Assembly (NCBI GenBank): GCA_024236415.1
Contig: JACKKN010000004.1
Coordinates: forward strand, 62,001 to 126,000
DNA length: 64,000 nucleotides
Source of the DNA: Hyphomicrobiales bacterium
GTDB lineage: Bacteria > Pseudomonadota > Alphaproteobacteria > Rhodospirillales > JACKKN01
Direction of reading: 5' to 3'
Shown piece by piece: positions 17,265 to 26,153 of this stretch. The notes under the pieces were generated by a model. That model made no database searches, was not told the origin of the DNA, and saw only the letters and a program-made list of their open reading frames with translations. Both the position numbers and the translations under genes were made by a program. Position 1 is the first letter of the stretch; the number at the start of each line of letters is the position of its first letter.

Positions 17265-18065
17265 ATGAAAAGGAAGACCCAGATTTTCGCTGTTGCCGCA
17301 GCACTTGTGTGCGTGCTCGCCGGCAAGGCGTCCGCCGGCCTCTTCACGTCGGATCAGAAAGGCGATCAACTCCTGACAATCGACCCGAAAACGGGCGCGG
17401 CAACCGTTGTCGGGCCCTATGGCGGTGGCAACACGGGCGTAACCGGGCTGGCCTTCGATCTGGATGGCACCCTGTTCGGCGTCGACACGGATACCGATCT
17501 GCTTTCGACGATCGACACCACGACGGGAGCGGCAACGGTCATTGGCGATACCCTTCAGGAAATCGTACGCAGCATCGCCATCGACGCAAGCGGTACCTTG
17601 TTCGGGGTCGACATCTTTAAGGACCGCTTGCTGACGTTCGACAAGACGACAGGCAAAGGGACCCCCGTCGGGCTCGTCGGTTTTGGTAGCGTGTTCGCGC
17701 TCGCCTTCGATTCGGCCGGCACCCTGTACGGTGCGGACTCCCTTACAAAGCAGCTTCTGACCATCGACACGATCACCGGCGCGGGAACCGCGATCGCGTC
17801 CTACAATCTTCCGGGAGCCAGCATTACCGGCCTTGCTTTCGGTCCCGACGGCAACTTGTATGGTATCGATTCCTTGGCAACGTTTTTTACCATTGACCCG
17901 ACGACCGCTGCGATAACCACCATCGCGGCTCTGGGTCAGGTGAACTACCACCCGTCGGCACTCGCGTTCTCGCCGGGTTCGACCATCCCCGAACCGGGCA
18001 CGCTCGCCCTGTTCGGTCTCGGTCTCGCCGGTCTCGCCCTGGCACGGCGAAGGCGGATCGCCTGA
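17265..18065 (+). CDS. PEP-CTERM protein with beta-propeller-like repeats
   Basis: A 266-residue exported protein: signal peptide (1-24, ending KASA), a body of about five repeats of roughly 45 residues (LLTIDPKTGAATVVG, LSTIDTTTGAATVIG, LLTFDKTTGKGTPVG and so on, each followed by a GLAFDxxGTLFGVD-like segment), and a C-terminal sorting signal IPEPGTLALFGLGLAGLALA with a short Arg tail. The PEP-CTERM signal is recognised by exosortase for cleavage at the membrane and surface delivery or exopolysaccharide association. GGGGAAGG precedes the ATG. Codon use is visibly less GC-biased than in neighbouring genes, a hint of acquisition or of relaxed selection. Function of the propeller-like body is unknown. 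Confidence 0.9.
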   Translation: MKRKTQIFAVAAALVCVLAGKASAGLFTSDQKGDQLLTIDPKTGAATVVGPYGGGNTGVTGLAFDLDGTLFGVDTDTDLLSTIDTTTGAATVIGDTLQEIVRSIAIDASGTLFGVDIFKDRLLTFDKTTGKGTPVGLVGFGSVFALAFDSAGTLYGADSLTKQLLTIDTITGAGTAIASYNLPGASITGLAFGPDGNLYGIDSLATFFTIDPTTAAITTIAALGQVNYHPSALAFSPGSTIPEPGTLALFGLGLAGLALARRRRIA

Positions 18066-18124
18066 TCGGCCGGCCGTCCCGTCCGCCGCCAAACGGGGGG
18101 TGGTGCGCCCGCTCCCGGCCTGAC

Positions 18125-19918
18125 CTATTTCTTTGAATACAGGGCCTCCAGCCGGTCGCCGTAGACCTTCTTGATGACATGGCGGCGGATCTTCATGGTC
18201 GGGGTCAGCTGCTCGTTCTCGATGGTGAAGTCCTCGCGCGCGACCATGAAGCGGCGCACCTTCTCGATTCCGGCCACCTTCTTGTTGACCCGCTCGATGG
18301 CGGCGGCCAGGGCCTTGGTGAAGTCCGGGTCCTCGGCCAGGACGCCCAGGCTGTTGGTGCGCTTGTGGGCGCGGGCCCAGTCGTGCATCCACTCGGGGTC
18401 CGGCACCAGCAGGCCGACCAGGTGCGGCCGCTTGTCGCCATAGACCATGGCCTGGGCGATCTCGGGCTCCAGGGTCAGCAGGCCCTCGACCCGCTGCGGC
18501 GACAGGTTGTCGCCGCCCGAGTTGACGATGATGTCCTTCTTGCGGTCGGTGATCTTGAGCAGGCCGTCGGCGTCGATGATGCCCACGTCCCCGGTGTGCA
18601 GCCAGCCGCCGCGCAGGGCCTCGGCGGTGGCCTCGTCGTTGCGCCAGTAGCCCTCCATCAGCAGTTCGCCGCGGACCAGGATCTCGCCGTCGTCGGCGAT
18701 CCGCACCTCGACCCCGGTCAGGGGCGTGCCGACGGTGTCCAGCTTGTTGTTTTCGGGCTGGTTGACGGCGATCACCGGCGCCGCCTCGGTCTGGCCGTAA
18801 CCCTGCAGGATCAGCAGCCCCAGGGCGGTGAAGAACAGGCCGATGTCCGGGTTCAGCGGCGCCCCGCCCGAGACCATGGCCTTCAGGCGGCCGCCGAAGC
18901 GGCCGGCCACCTTGCGCCGCACCAGCATGTCCAGGACCTTGTCCTGCAGCCGCTCGCCCAGGGTCAGGCTCCGGGGGTCGTAATAGCGCTTGGTGCCCAG
19001 GTCGACGGCCCGGTGGAACAGCTTCTCGGTGGTGCCGCCGGTCTTCTTGACCCCGCGCAGGATGCGCGTGTGCAGGGTTTCGTACAGGCGCGGCACCGCC
19101 GTCATGATGGTGGGGCGCACTTCGGCCAGGTTGGTCTGCAGGGTCTCGACCCCCTCGGCGAAGTAGATCTCGGCGCCGATGGAGATGGGGAAATAGATGC
19201 CGGCCGCGTGCTCGTAGGCGTGCGAGAGGGGCAGGAAGCTGAGGAAGACCTCGTCGCCCAGGCCCAGCTTGATCAGGGTGTCGCGGGCGCCGACGCAGTT
19301 GCACAGGATGGCGCCGTGGCTCAGCACCACGCCCTTGGGCGCGCCGCCGGTGCCCGAGGTGTAGATGATGCAGCACCGGTCGCGGCGCGTGAACTTGGCG
19401 GACTCGGCCATCGGGTCGTAGGACGCGCCGGCGCCCTTGCGCTTCAGGTCGTCCCAGCCCAGCACCTCCACGTGCAGGCCCTGTTGCAGCTTGGGCTGCT
19501 CCAGGGTGACCGTGAAGTCCATCTCGGTGGCGTCGTGGGCGGCGGGCAGGAAGGCGTCGGCCAGCTTGCCCGTGGACACGATGGCGCCCTTGGCGCCGCT
19601 GTTCTCGATGATGTGCTTGTGGTCGGCCGTGGTGTTGGTGGTGTAGGCGGGCACGGTGATGGCGCCGGCGGCCATGATGGCCAGGTCCGCCACCACCCAG
19701 CGCGGCCGATTCTCGGACACCAGCACCACCCGGTCGCCGTCCTTGATGCCCATGCGGCGCAGGCCGCGGGCCACCTCCACCACCTCGTCGGCGGCCTGGC
19801 GCCACGAGGTGGGACGGTACTTGCCATCGTGCTTGGCCCACATGAAGGGCGCGTTGCCCTTGCTCGCCGCCTGCTCGAAGAACATGGCGACCAGGCTCGG
19901 CCAGGTTTCCGCGGTCAT
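18125..19918 (-). CDS. Long-chain fatty-acid--CoA ligase (AMP-binding)
   Basis: A 597-residue ANL-family acyl-CoA synthetase that activates a fatty acid via acyl-AMP. The AMP-binding P-loop reads YTSGTGGAPKGVVLSH; further motifs are YGQTEAAPVIAVNQP, GWLHTGDVG and DRKKDIIVNSGGDNLSP, all typical of long-chain enzymes of the FadD15/AMP-forming type. The ATG at 19918 directly follows GGGGAGGAAAC, a strong ribosome site, so upstream in-frame Met codons are not needed. It is divergent from the M3 peptidase gene and converges on PEP-CTERM gene 1. Confidence 0.93.
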   Translation of the reverse strand: MTAETWPSLVAMFFEQAASKGNAPFMWAKHDGKYRPTSWRQAADEVVEVARGLRRMGIKDGDRVVLVSENRPRWVVADLAIMAAGAITVPAYTTNTTADHKHIIENSGAKGAIVSTGKLADAFLPAAHDATEMDFTVTLEQPKLQQGLHVEVLGWDDLKRKGAGASYDPMAESAKFTRRDRCCIIYTSGTGGAPKGVVLSHGAILCNCVGARDTLIKLGLGDEVFLSFLPLSHAYEHAAGIYFPISIGAEIYFAEGVETLQTNLAEVRPTIMTAVPRLYETLHTRILRGVKKTGGTTEKLFHRAVDLGTKRYYDPRSLTLGERLQDKVLDMLVRRKVAGRFGGRLKAMVSGGAPLNPDIGLFFTALGLLILQGYGQTEAAPVIAVNQPENNKLDTVGTPLTGVEVRIADDGEILVRGELLMEGYWRNDEATAEALRGGWLHTGDVGIIDADGLLKITDRKKDIIVNSGGDNLSPQRVEGLLTLEPEIAQAMVYGDKRPHLVGLLVPDPEWMHDWARAHKRTNSLGVLAEDPDFTKALAAAIERVNKKVAGIEKVRRFMVAREDFTIENEQLTPTMKIRRHVIKKVYGDRLEALYSKK

Positions 19919-20080
19919 GTTTCCTCCCCAGATATCGGGCCCGTTCACCCGGGCGCCGCCCCGAATCATCTTGTGTCTGTTTCCGGCCTGCGGGGCCGGT
20001 TATTGTTGTTGGTGTGGTTCGACAGATTGTGACAGGCCCATTGCAGCGCCATATGGGTCAGGAATCAAGGAGTAGAAGCG

Positions 20081-21883
20081 GTGACGCGAGCCCCGGCCCA
20101 AAAAATTCAGCCCGAAACGGGCAGCCTGCCGGAATGGAACCTGGCCGACCTGTACCCGGCCCCCGATTCGCCCAAGCTGCGCGCCGTGTTCGAGGAAGGC
20201 GAGCGGGCCGCCGAAGCCTTTTCCGAGACCTACGCCGGCAAGCTCGCCGGCCTGGACGGCGCCGCCCTGGGGGCGGCCATCGCCGCCTACGAGAGGCTGA
20301 TCGAGCCCCTGTACAAGGCCATGAGCTACGCCCAGCTGCTGCACGCCGCCGACGTGGCCGACGCCGAGATCGGGCGCTTCTACCAGACCGTGAACGAACG
20401 GGTCACCGACATCACCACCCGGACCCTGTTCTTCACCCTGGAGATCAACCGCCTGGACGACGCCGTGCTGGAGGACCAGTTGCGCGACCCGGCGACGGCG
20501 CGCTATGCGCCCTGGCTGCGCGACCTGCGCGCCTTCCGCCCGCACCAGTTGTCCGACGACCTGGAGAAGCTGCTGCACGAGAAGTCCGTGGCCGGGCGCG
20601 CCGCCTGGGTGCGCCTGTTCGACGAGACCATGGCGGACCTGCGCTTCACCGTCGCCGACGAGGACGGCGAACTGACCCTCAGCGAGGTGCTGGACCGCCT
20701 GACCGACACCGACGGGGACCGCCGCCGCACCGCCGCCCAGGCCCTGGGCCGGGGGCTGGGCGAGAACCGGCGCCTGTTCGCCCTGGTCACCAACACCCTG
20801 GCCAAGGACAAGGCCATCGAGGACCAGTGGCGCCGCTTCAAGCGGCCGGTGTCGTCGCGCAACCTGGCCAACCACGTGGAGGACGAGGTGGTGGACGCCC
20901 TGGCCCGGTCGGTGCGGCAGGCCTACGGCGACCTGGCGCACCGCTACTACCGGCTGAAGGCCCGGTGGTTCGGCGGCGACAAGCTGGACTACTGGGACCG
21001 CAACGCGCCCCTGCCCGATGACTCGGCCCGCGTCTACCGCTGGGACGAGGCGAAGGAGATGGTGCTGGGCGCCTACGGCGCCTTCGACCCGGCCATGGCC
21101 GATACCGCGCGGCGCTTCTTCGACGAACGCTGGATCGACGCGCCGCCGCGGCCGGGCAAGGATTCCGGCGCCTTCTCCCATCCCACGGTGCCGTCGGCCC
21201 ACCCCTACATCCTGATGAACTACCACGGCAAGGCGCGCGACGTGATGACCCTGGCCCACGAGCTGGGCCACGGCGTGCACCAGGTGCTGGCGGCGCCCCA
21301 GGGCACCCTGATGGCGGACACGCCCCTGACCCTGGCCGAGACCGCCTCGGTATTCGGCGAGATGCTGACCTTCCGCAAACTGCTGGAAAACGAGACCGAC
21401 CCCGCGACGCGGCGCATCCTGCTGGCCGGCAAGGTGGAGGACATGCTGAACACCGTGGTGCGGCAGGTCGCCTTCCACGAGTTCGAGACCCTGGTCCACG
21501 ACGAGCGCGCCGGCGGCGAGCTGTCGGCCGAGCGCCTGGGCGAGATCTGGATGCAGGTGCAGGGCGACAGCCTGGGCCCGGCGCTGCGGTTCGACGACGA
21601 TTACCGCAACTACTGGGCCTACATCCCGCACTTCGTGCACGCGCCGTTCTACGTCTATGCTTACGCGTTCGGCGACTGCCTGGTGAACTCGCTGTACGAC
21701 GTGTTTAGCAAAGGTCATGCCGGCTTTCAGCAAAAGTACCTGGACATGCTGCGCGCCGGCGGTACCCTCAGGCACAAGGAGCTGCTTGCGCCCTTCGGCC
21801 TTGACGCCACCGATCCGTCGTTCTGGAGCCGGGGGCTGTCCATGGTGTCGGGATTCATCGACGAGTTGGAGGAAATGGCATGA
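20081..21883 (+). CDS. M3 family oligoendopeptidase (PepF type)
   Basis: A 600-residue zinc metallopeptidase that cleaves oligopeptides in the cytoplasm. The zinc motif HELGH is at 393-397 and the third ligand lies in the following LAETASVFGEM segment, both standard for M3B peptidases; the C-terminal region has the HAPFYVYAYAFG stretch typical of PepF. There is no signal peptide. The start is GTG at 20081, preceded by AAGGAG at 8 bases. It is the first of four close or overlapping genes: its stop overlaps the hydrolase start (ATGA). Confidence 0.95.
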   Translation: MTRAPAQKIQPETGSLPEWNLADLYPAPDSPKLRAVFEEGERAAEAFSETYAGKLAGLDGAALGAAIAAYERLIEPLYKAMSYAQLLHAADVADAEIGRFYQTVNERVTDITTRTLFFTLEINRLDDAVLEDQLRDPATARYAPWLRDLRAFRPHQLSDDLEKLLHEKSVAGRAAWVRLFDETMADLRFTVADEDGELTLSEVLDRLTDTDGDRRRTAAQALGRGLGENRRLFALVTNTLAKDKAIEDQWRRFKRPVSSRNLANHVEDEVVDALARSVRQAYGDLAHRYYRLKARWFGGDKLDYWDRNAPLPDDSARVYRWDEAKEMVLGAYGAFDPAMADTARRFFDERWIDAPPRPGKDSGAFSHPTVPSAHPYILMNYHGKARDVMTLAHELGHGVHQVLAAPQGTLMADTPLTLAETASVFGEMLTFRKLLENETDPATRRILLAGKVEDMLNTVVRQVAFHEFETLVHDERAGGELSAERLGEIWMQVQGDSLGPALRFDDDYRNYWAYIPHFVHAPFYVYAYAFGDCLVNSLYDVFSKGHAGFQQKYLDMLRAGGTLRHKELLAPFGLDATDPSFWSRGLSMVSGFIDELEEMA

Positions 21884-22695
21884 CCACGGGGGGGGACATC
21901 GCCGGAATCGAGGTGCTGCGCCGCGGCGCCGAAAACGGGACTGACGCGCCGCCGCTGCTGTTCCTGCACGGCGCCTTCGCCGGCGCCTGGTGCTGGGACG
22001 AGCATTTCATGCCCTGGTTCGCCGACCGCGGCTACGACACCATGGCGTTCAGCTTCCGCGGCCACGGCCGCAGCACCGGCCACGCCGTGCTGCACGGCCT
22101 GGGCATCGACGACTACGTGACCGACCTGCGCCGGGTGGTCGCCCGGTTCCGCCGGCCGCCGGTGCTGGTGGGCCATTCCATGGGCGGGTACGTGGCCATG
22201 CGCTATCTGCAGCAGGGCGGCGAGGCCGCGGGGCTGGTGCTGATGGCCTCGGTGCCGCCCAGCGGCCTGTGGGGCCCCTGCGCCTGGTTGTGGATGACCC
22301 GCCCGGTGCTGTTGTGGCAGATCGGCGCCCTGCAGGCGGTGGGCAACCACGGCGCCACCGTGGACATGGCCAACGCGGCCCTGTTCAACGGCCCCAACGG
22401 ACGCGACCTGGCCCGGCGCTACGTGCCGCGCATGGGCAACGAGTCCCTGCGCGCCTGTTACGACATGTACGCCCCGACGGTGCCGGGCAGCGCGCTGAAC
22501 CTGGGCGTGCCGTCGCTGGTCATGGGCGCCGGGCTGGACAGCCTGATCCCGCCCCTGTCGGTGCGCGAGACGGCCCAGTCCCTGGGCACCGAGGCGCGCA
22601 TGTTCGACGGCATGGGCCACGGCATGATGCTGGACGGCGGCTGGGCCCGGGTGGCGACGGCGATCGACGACTGGCTGCCGGGCGGAACCGCCTGA
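21880..22695 (+). CDS. Alpha/beta-fold hydrolase
   Basis: A 271-residue serine hydrolase. The oxyanion-hole segment LLFLHGAFAGAWCWD is at about 26-40, and GHSMGG carries the nucleophile Ser100. A late Asp (GLDSLIPP) and His (GMGHGMMLDGG) complete a plausible triad. Similarity is to lysophospholipase/esterase-like members; substrate unknown. It overlaps the M3 peptidase gene by four bases and the kinase gene by one, so translation is coupled along the operon. Confidence 0.9.
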   Translation: MTTGGDIAGIEVLRRGAENGTDAPPLLFLHGAFAGAWCWDEHFMPWFADRGYDTMAFSFRGHGRSTGHAVLHGLGIDDYVTDLRRVVARFRRPPVLVGHSMGGYVAMRYLQQGGEAAGLVLMASVPPSGLWGPCAWLWMTRPVLLWQIGALQAVGNHGATVDMANAALFNGPNGRDLARRYVPRMGNESLRACYDMYAPTVPGSALNLGVPSLVMGAGLDSLIPPLSVRETAQSLGTEARMFDGMGHGMMLDGGWARVATAIDDWLPGGTA

Positions 22696-24080
22696 TGGGT
22701 CAAGGGTCCGGGCGCGAGGACAACCGGGTCGGCGGGCGGGTCCGGCGCTATGCCCGGGTCGGCACCAAGATGGGCGGCCTGGCCGCGCGCTATGCCGGCG
22801 GGCGGTTCCTGGGCCTGGACCTGGACACCGGCGCCCACGCCGCCGAGCTGACCGCCGCGCTGGGCGGCCTCAAGGGGCCGCTGATGAAGGTGGCGCAGAT
22901 CCTGGCCACGGTGCCCGACATCCTGCCCGAGGAATACACCCGCCAGTTCGTCCAGTTGCAGACCAACGCGCCGGCCATGGGCTGGCCCTTCGTGCGCCGG
23001 CGCATGCAGGCGGAGCTGGGCGCCGGCTGGCAGTCCCGTTTCGCCGAGTTCGAGCACACGGCCGCCGCCGCCGCCTCCCTGGGCCAGGTGCACCGCGCCG
23101 TCGGCCTGGACGGCCGCCGCCTGGCCTGCAAGCTGCAGTATCCCGACATGGCCTCGGCCGTGGAGGCGGACCTGCGCCAGTTGAAGCTGGTGTTCTCCGT
23201 CTACCGCCGCTACGACAAGGCCATCGACCCCAGCCAGATCCACGCCGAGCTGGCGGCGCGCCTGCGCGAGGAGCTGGACTACCGGCGCGAGGCCGCCAAC
23301 ATGCGGCTCTATGCCCACATGCTGCGCGACGAGGCCGGGGTCCATGTCCCGGACCTGGTGGCGGACCTGTCCACGGACCGGCTGTTGACCATGGAATGGC
23401 TGGACGGGGCGCCGCTGATGTCGGTGGTCGAGGCGCCGCTGGAGGTGCGCAACACCGTCGCCACCCACATGTTCCGGGCCTGGTACGTGCCCTTCTACAA
23501 CTACGGCGTCATCCACGGCGACCCCCACCTGGGCAACTACGCGGTGCGCCCCGACCACCAGGTCAACCTGCTCGACTTCGGCTGCATCCGCGCCTTCCGG
23601 GCCGATTTCGTGGCCGCGGTGATCGACCTGTACCGCGCCCTACGCGACGGCGACGAGGACCTGGCCGTGCACGCCTACGAGACCTGGGGCTTCTCGGGCC
23701 TGGACCGCGAGGTGATCGAGGTGCTGAACCACTGGGCGCGGTTCATCTACGGCCCGCTGATGAACGACCGGGTGCAGACCATCCAGGAGTCGGGCGACAC
23801 CATGTACGGCGGCCGGGTGGCGACCAAGGTGCACCAGGAGCTGCGGCGCATCGGCGGGGTCACGCCGCCGCGGGAATTCGTGCTGATGGACCGGGCGGCC
23901 ATCGGGCTGGGCAGCGTGTTCATGCACCTGCGCGCCGAGATCAACTGGTACGAGGCCTTCCACGACCTGATCGCCGGGTTCGACCCGGCCACCACCGCGG
24001 CGCGCCAGGCCAAGGCCCTGCGCGACTTCGGCATCCACCTGCCGGAACTGGACGCGGCGCCGGCCTCGGCGGCGGAATAG
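22695..24080 (+). CDS. ABC1/AarF (UbiB-like) atypical kinase
   Basis: A 461-residue member of the ABC1/ADCK family, linked in other organisms to ubiquinone synthesis or lipid homeostasis. Motifs in order: a KxGQ-type segment reading KVAQ at 65-68, an Ala-rich loop AAAAASLGQVHRA, the lysine in LACKLQYPDM, the EELDYRREAANM motif, the catalytic loop HGDPHLGNY and LLDFGCIRAF. The change of Gly to Ala in KxGQ is notable because that motif shapes the unusual nucleotide pocket. Its place between a hydrolase and an antitoxin-like gene is not informative about its substrate; COQ9 is encoded 26 kb away. Confidence 0.92.
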   Translation: MGQGSGREDNRVGGRVRRYARVGTKMGGLAARYAGGRFLGLDLDTGAHAAELTAALGGLKGPLMKVAQILATVPDILPEEYTRQFVQLQTNAPAMGWPFVRRRMQAELGAGWQSRFAEFEHTAAAAASLGQVHRAVGLDGRRLACKLQYPDMASAVEADLRQLKLVFSVYRRYDKAIDPSQIHAELAARLREELDYRREAANMRLYAHMLRDEAGVHVPDLVADLSTDRLLTMEWLDGAPLMSVVEAPLEVRNTVATHMFRAWYVPFYNYGVIHGDPHLGNYAVRPDHQVNLLDFGCIRAFRADFVAAVIDLYRALRDGDEDLAVHAYETWGFSGLDREVIEVLNHWARFIYGPLMNDRVQTIQESGDTMYGGRVATKVHQELRRIGGVTPPREFVLMDRAAIGLGSVFMHLRAEINWYEAFHDLIAGFDPATTAARQAKALRDFGIHLPELDAAPASAAE

Positions 24081-24093
24081 GGCGGGGCGGGCC

Positions 24094-24756
24094 ATGGACA
24101 GCTTTCTGGTCGGCGAACAGCGGACGCTGGAATTCCATATCGTGGTCCTCGACCTGGTGCTCGAGCACCCCAACCTGATCGACCGGGCGCGCCAGGCCCT
24201 GGCGCGCATGGCGCCGCGCCACCCCAACCCCGACGGGGTCATCGACCGCTGGCGCGACCTGCTGGACGGCCCGGCCTCGGCCCTGGCGCCGGCCCTGCTG
24301 ACCGACGACCCGGCTGGGGGCCTGCTGCGGGCCAATTCGCCGTTCAACGGCCTGTTCTCCACCGCCGAGCGCAACGCCGTGTGGCAGCGGGTCGGCCTGC
24401 GCCAGTTCGCGCGCCTGTTCCTTCAGGCGGGCGACGACCTGGACCTTTCCCCGGTCGAGCTGGCGGCCATCGTCGGCGTTGCCGTCGACGAACTGGGCCG
24501 CTGGCGCCGCAACCCGCCGCAGACCATGGCCCAGTCGACCCTGGAGCGCCTGAAGCAGGTGCTGTCGGTGCAGCGCAGCCTGGCCGCCCTGCTGCCCGAC
24601 CGGCCGGACCGCCACGCCTGGCTGCGCGGCGAGAACAACATCCTGGGCGCCCGGCCCGTGGACCTGCTGCTGCACGGCGGCGCCGACCAGGTGCGCGACC
24701 ACCTGGCCGTCCACGCCGTCAACCAGGCCGATCCCCGGGACCTGCCGGTGTTCTGA
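24094..24756 (+). CDS. MbcA/ParS/Xre-type antitoxin-like protein
   Basis: A 220-residue protein whose C-terminal half resembles the antitoxin-like domain of the MbcA/ParS/Xre family (formerly DUF2384): an HTH-like segment LSPVELAAIVGVAVDELGRW, then RLKQVLSVQRSLAALL and the closing ENNILGARPVDLLLHGGADQVRDHL. These proteins usually neutralise a RES-domain NAD-degrading toxin encoded next to them. No RES protein is adjacent: the downstream gene is on the other strand and is DUF3108. The N-terminal 90 residues are not part of the known domain. It starts 13 bases after the kinase stop and may be the last gene of that operon, with a role as an orphan regulator. Confidence 0.75.
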   Translation: MDSFLVGEQRTLEFHIVVLDLVLEHPNLIDRARQALARMAPRHPNPDGVIDRWRDLLDGPASALAPALLTDDPAGGLLRANSPFNGLFSTAERNAVWQRVGLRQFARLFLQAGDDLDLSPVELAAIVGVAVDELGRWRRNPPQTMAQSTLERLKQVLSVQRSLAALLPDRPDRHAWLRGENNILGARPVDLLLHGGADQVRDHLAVHAVNQADPRDLPVF

Positions 24757-24766
24757 CCTTAACTCG

Positions 24767-25582
24767 CTAGTCGCCGCCGCCCAGGTCGCAGGGGCCGGGG
24801 CATTCCTCGACCATGTGCATGATCGGTCCGGTGCCGATGGAGTCGATCTGCAGCGGCACGTAGCGGCCGTCGGCGCTGAGGTACACGTGGAAGGCGTTGT
24901 CGTCCCAGAACAGCTTCTGCACCGGGCGGAAGCCGGCCACGGCCTCGGTGTCCAGGCGCAGGACCAGGACCTTGTGGTCGCGGCCCAGGATGCTGCGCCT
25001 GTCCTCGCCCAGGAAGCGCCCGATCAGGTCGTAGCGGCGGCGCCCGTCGAACACCCCCAGGCGGAATCCCTTGCGCGCCGACTCGGGGGCCTGGCGCACC
25101 TGGGCGATGGCCTGGGCCAGGGCGCTGACCGGGTCGATGACCCCGGTGCGCAGGCTGGCCGGCAGGGAATCGGTGCCGCCGTATTCCTCCTGGGCCTGGT
25201 CGCCGCGGTCGGTGCGGGTGCGGGCCGAGGCGGGGCCGCCGTCGGGGTCGAAGGTCACGCGCACGCTGCGCGCCTTGTAGCGGTTGCTGTAGGCGACCCG
25301 GTAGTGGGCCGGGGCCAGGCGCGACCCCCGGGCGGCGCCGTCGCTGTCGGCCGAGACCCGCAGCTTGAGGATCGCGTCCACCAGCCCCCGGGTGGCCAGG
25401 CGGAAGGCGGTGGCGTAGCTGTCGCCGCCGTTGCGGATGGTCAGGGCGAAATCCGCCGCGTGCAGGCCGCCCCAGTAGGCGGCGAAGCGGTAGTGGCCGG
25501 CCTCGGCCGCGGCGGCGGGACGGGCCGCGGCGATGGCCAGCACGGCCACGGCCGGGAGGACGAGACGACGGCACCTGGTCAT
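24767..25582 (-). CDS. Exported DUF3108 protein
   Basis: A 271-residue protein with a signal peptide (about 1-25, cleaving after AARPAAA-like residues) and a DUF3108 body: HYRFAAYWGGLHAADFALTI, AHYRVAYSNRYKARSVRVTFD, GVIDPVSALAQAI and LGVFDGRRRYDLIGR are all typical. Family members are periplasmic or outer-membrane-associated beta-rich proteins of unknown role. Two Cys near the C-terminus (CPGPC) may pair. GAGGG precedes the ATG at a suitable distance. Confidence 0.87.
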   Translation of the reverse strand: MTRCRRLVLPAVAVLAIAAARPAAAAEAGHYRFAAYWGGLHAADFALTIRNGGDSYATAFRLATRGLVDAILKLRVSADSDGAARGSRLAPAHYRVAYSNRYKARSVRVTFDPDGGPASARTRTDRGDQAQEEYGGTDSLPASLRTGVIDPVSALAQAIAQVRQAPESARKGFRLGVFDGRRRYDLIGRFLGEDRRSILGRDHKVLVLRLDTEAVAGFRPVQKLFWDDNAFHVYLSADGRYVPLQIDSIGTGPIMHMVEECPGPCDLGGGD

Positions 25583-25996
25583 GGCGATTCCCTCGAAATG
25601 GTCGTTCGCGCCGGCGCGCGGAACCGGCCCGGCGCACCGCCACCTTGGGTAATGCCAGGAACAGGCTCACTAAATTCGCCGCCCCGTCCCGGCCGTTGAT
25701 CCGCCGGCGCGGTTGGTGAAGATACCACCGTCGCCGGCCCCTGTCCGGGCCCGCCGGCCCACCGGGCGCGCGATCGGCCGCCACAAAACACGCCCGAAAC
25801 GGGCCGGGCCTAGGCTGGAACCCGTGCCCCGGAAAGGCACCGCCGGACAGCGGAACGCCGGCCCGCCGCGATGACGGCCCGGGCAAAACCGAAGGTAGAT
25901 GTATTTTGTGTGACATCGCAACACGTTGGATGGGGTTCCGCCGCGAAACGAGGCGCGAAATGCCGGCAAATCCCCTGTCGGAGGTTTTTACAAATG

Positions 25997-26013
25997 CGAA
26001 CGTGTGACGTTCG
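25997..26013. promoter_or_regulatory. Perfect inverted repeat, candidate activator (enhancer) site
   Basis: CGAACGT-GTG-ACGTTCG is a perfect seven-base dyad with a three-base spacer, centred about 78 bases before the predicted sigma-54 start. Its core AACGTGT also occurs at 17124-17130 upstream of PEP-CTERM gene 1 and, inverted, at 25921-25927. Sigma-54 promoters need an upstream activator site, so this is a reasonable candidate, possibly for a PrsR-like regulator. Confidence 0.4.
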
Positions 26014-26056
26014 GATTTTGTTGTTAAATGATTGAAATAAAGCATGAATACAGTGT

Positions 26057-26072
26057 TGGCCCGGGATTTGCT
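26057..26072 (+). promoter_or_regulatory. Sigma-54 promoter (-24/-12) for the giant PEP-CTERM gene
   Basis: TGGCCCG-GGAT-TTGCT differs from the RpoN consensus TGGCACG-N4-TTGCW at one base and keeps the invariant GG and GC with exact spacing. Transcription would start near 26083, 71 bases before the ATG. Confidence 0.68.
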
Positions 26073-26153
26073 TGGGTAATGGGTGCGAGCAAGGACCCCA
26101 CCGACTCGCGACGGTGTTCGCGTTAACGACGCAACCGGTTAATTGACAGCAGA

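Larger units (their letters stand above)
25583..26153. other. 571-base regulatory spacer upstream of the giant PEP-CTERM gene
   Basis: No credible gene. The right half is AT-rich and holds a perfect dyad (25997-26013) and a sigma-54 promoter (26057-26072). The left half is GC-rich and should contain the promoter of the leftward DUF3108 gene, for which I see no clear hexamers. Confidence 0.55.
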
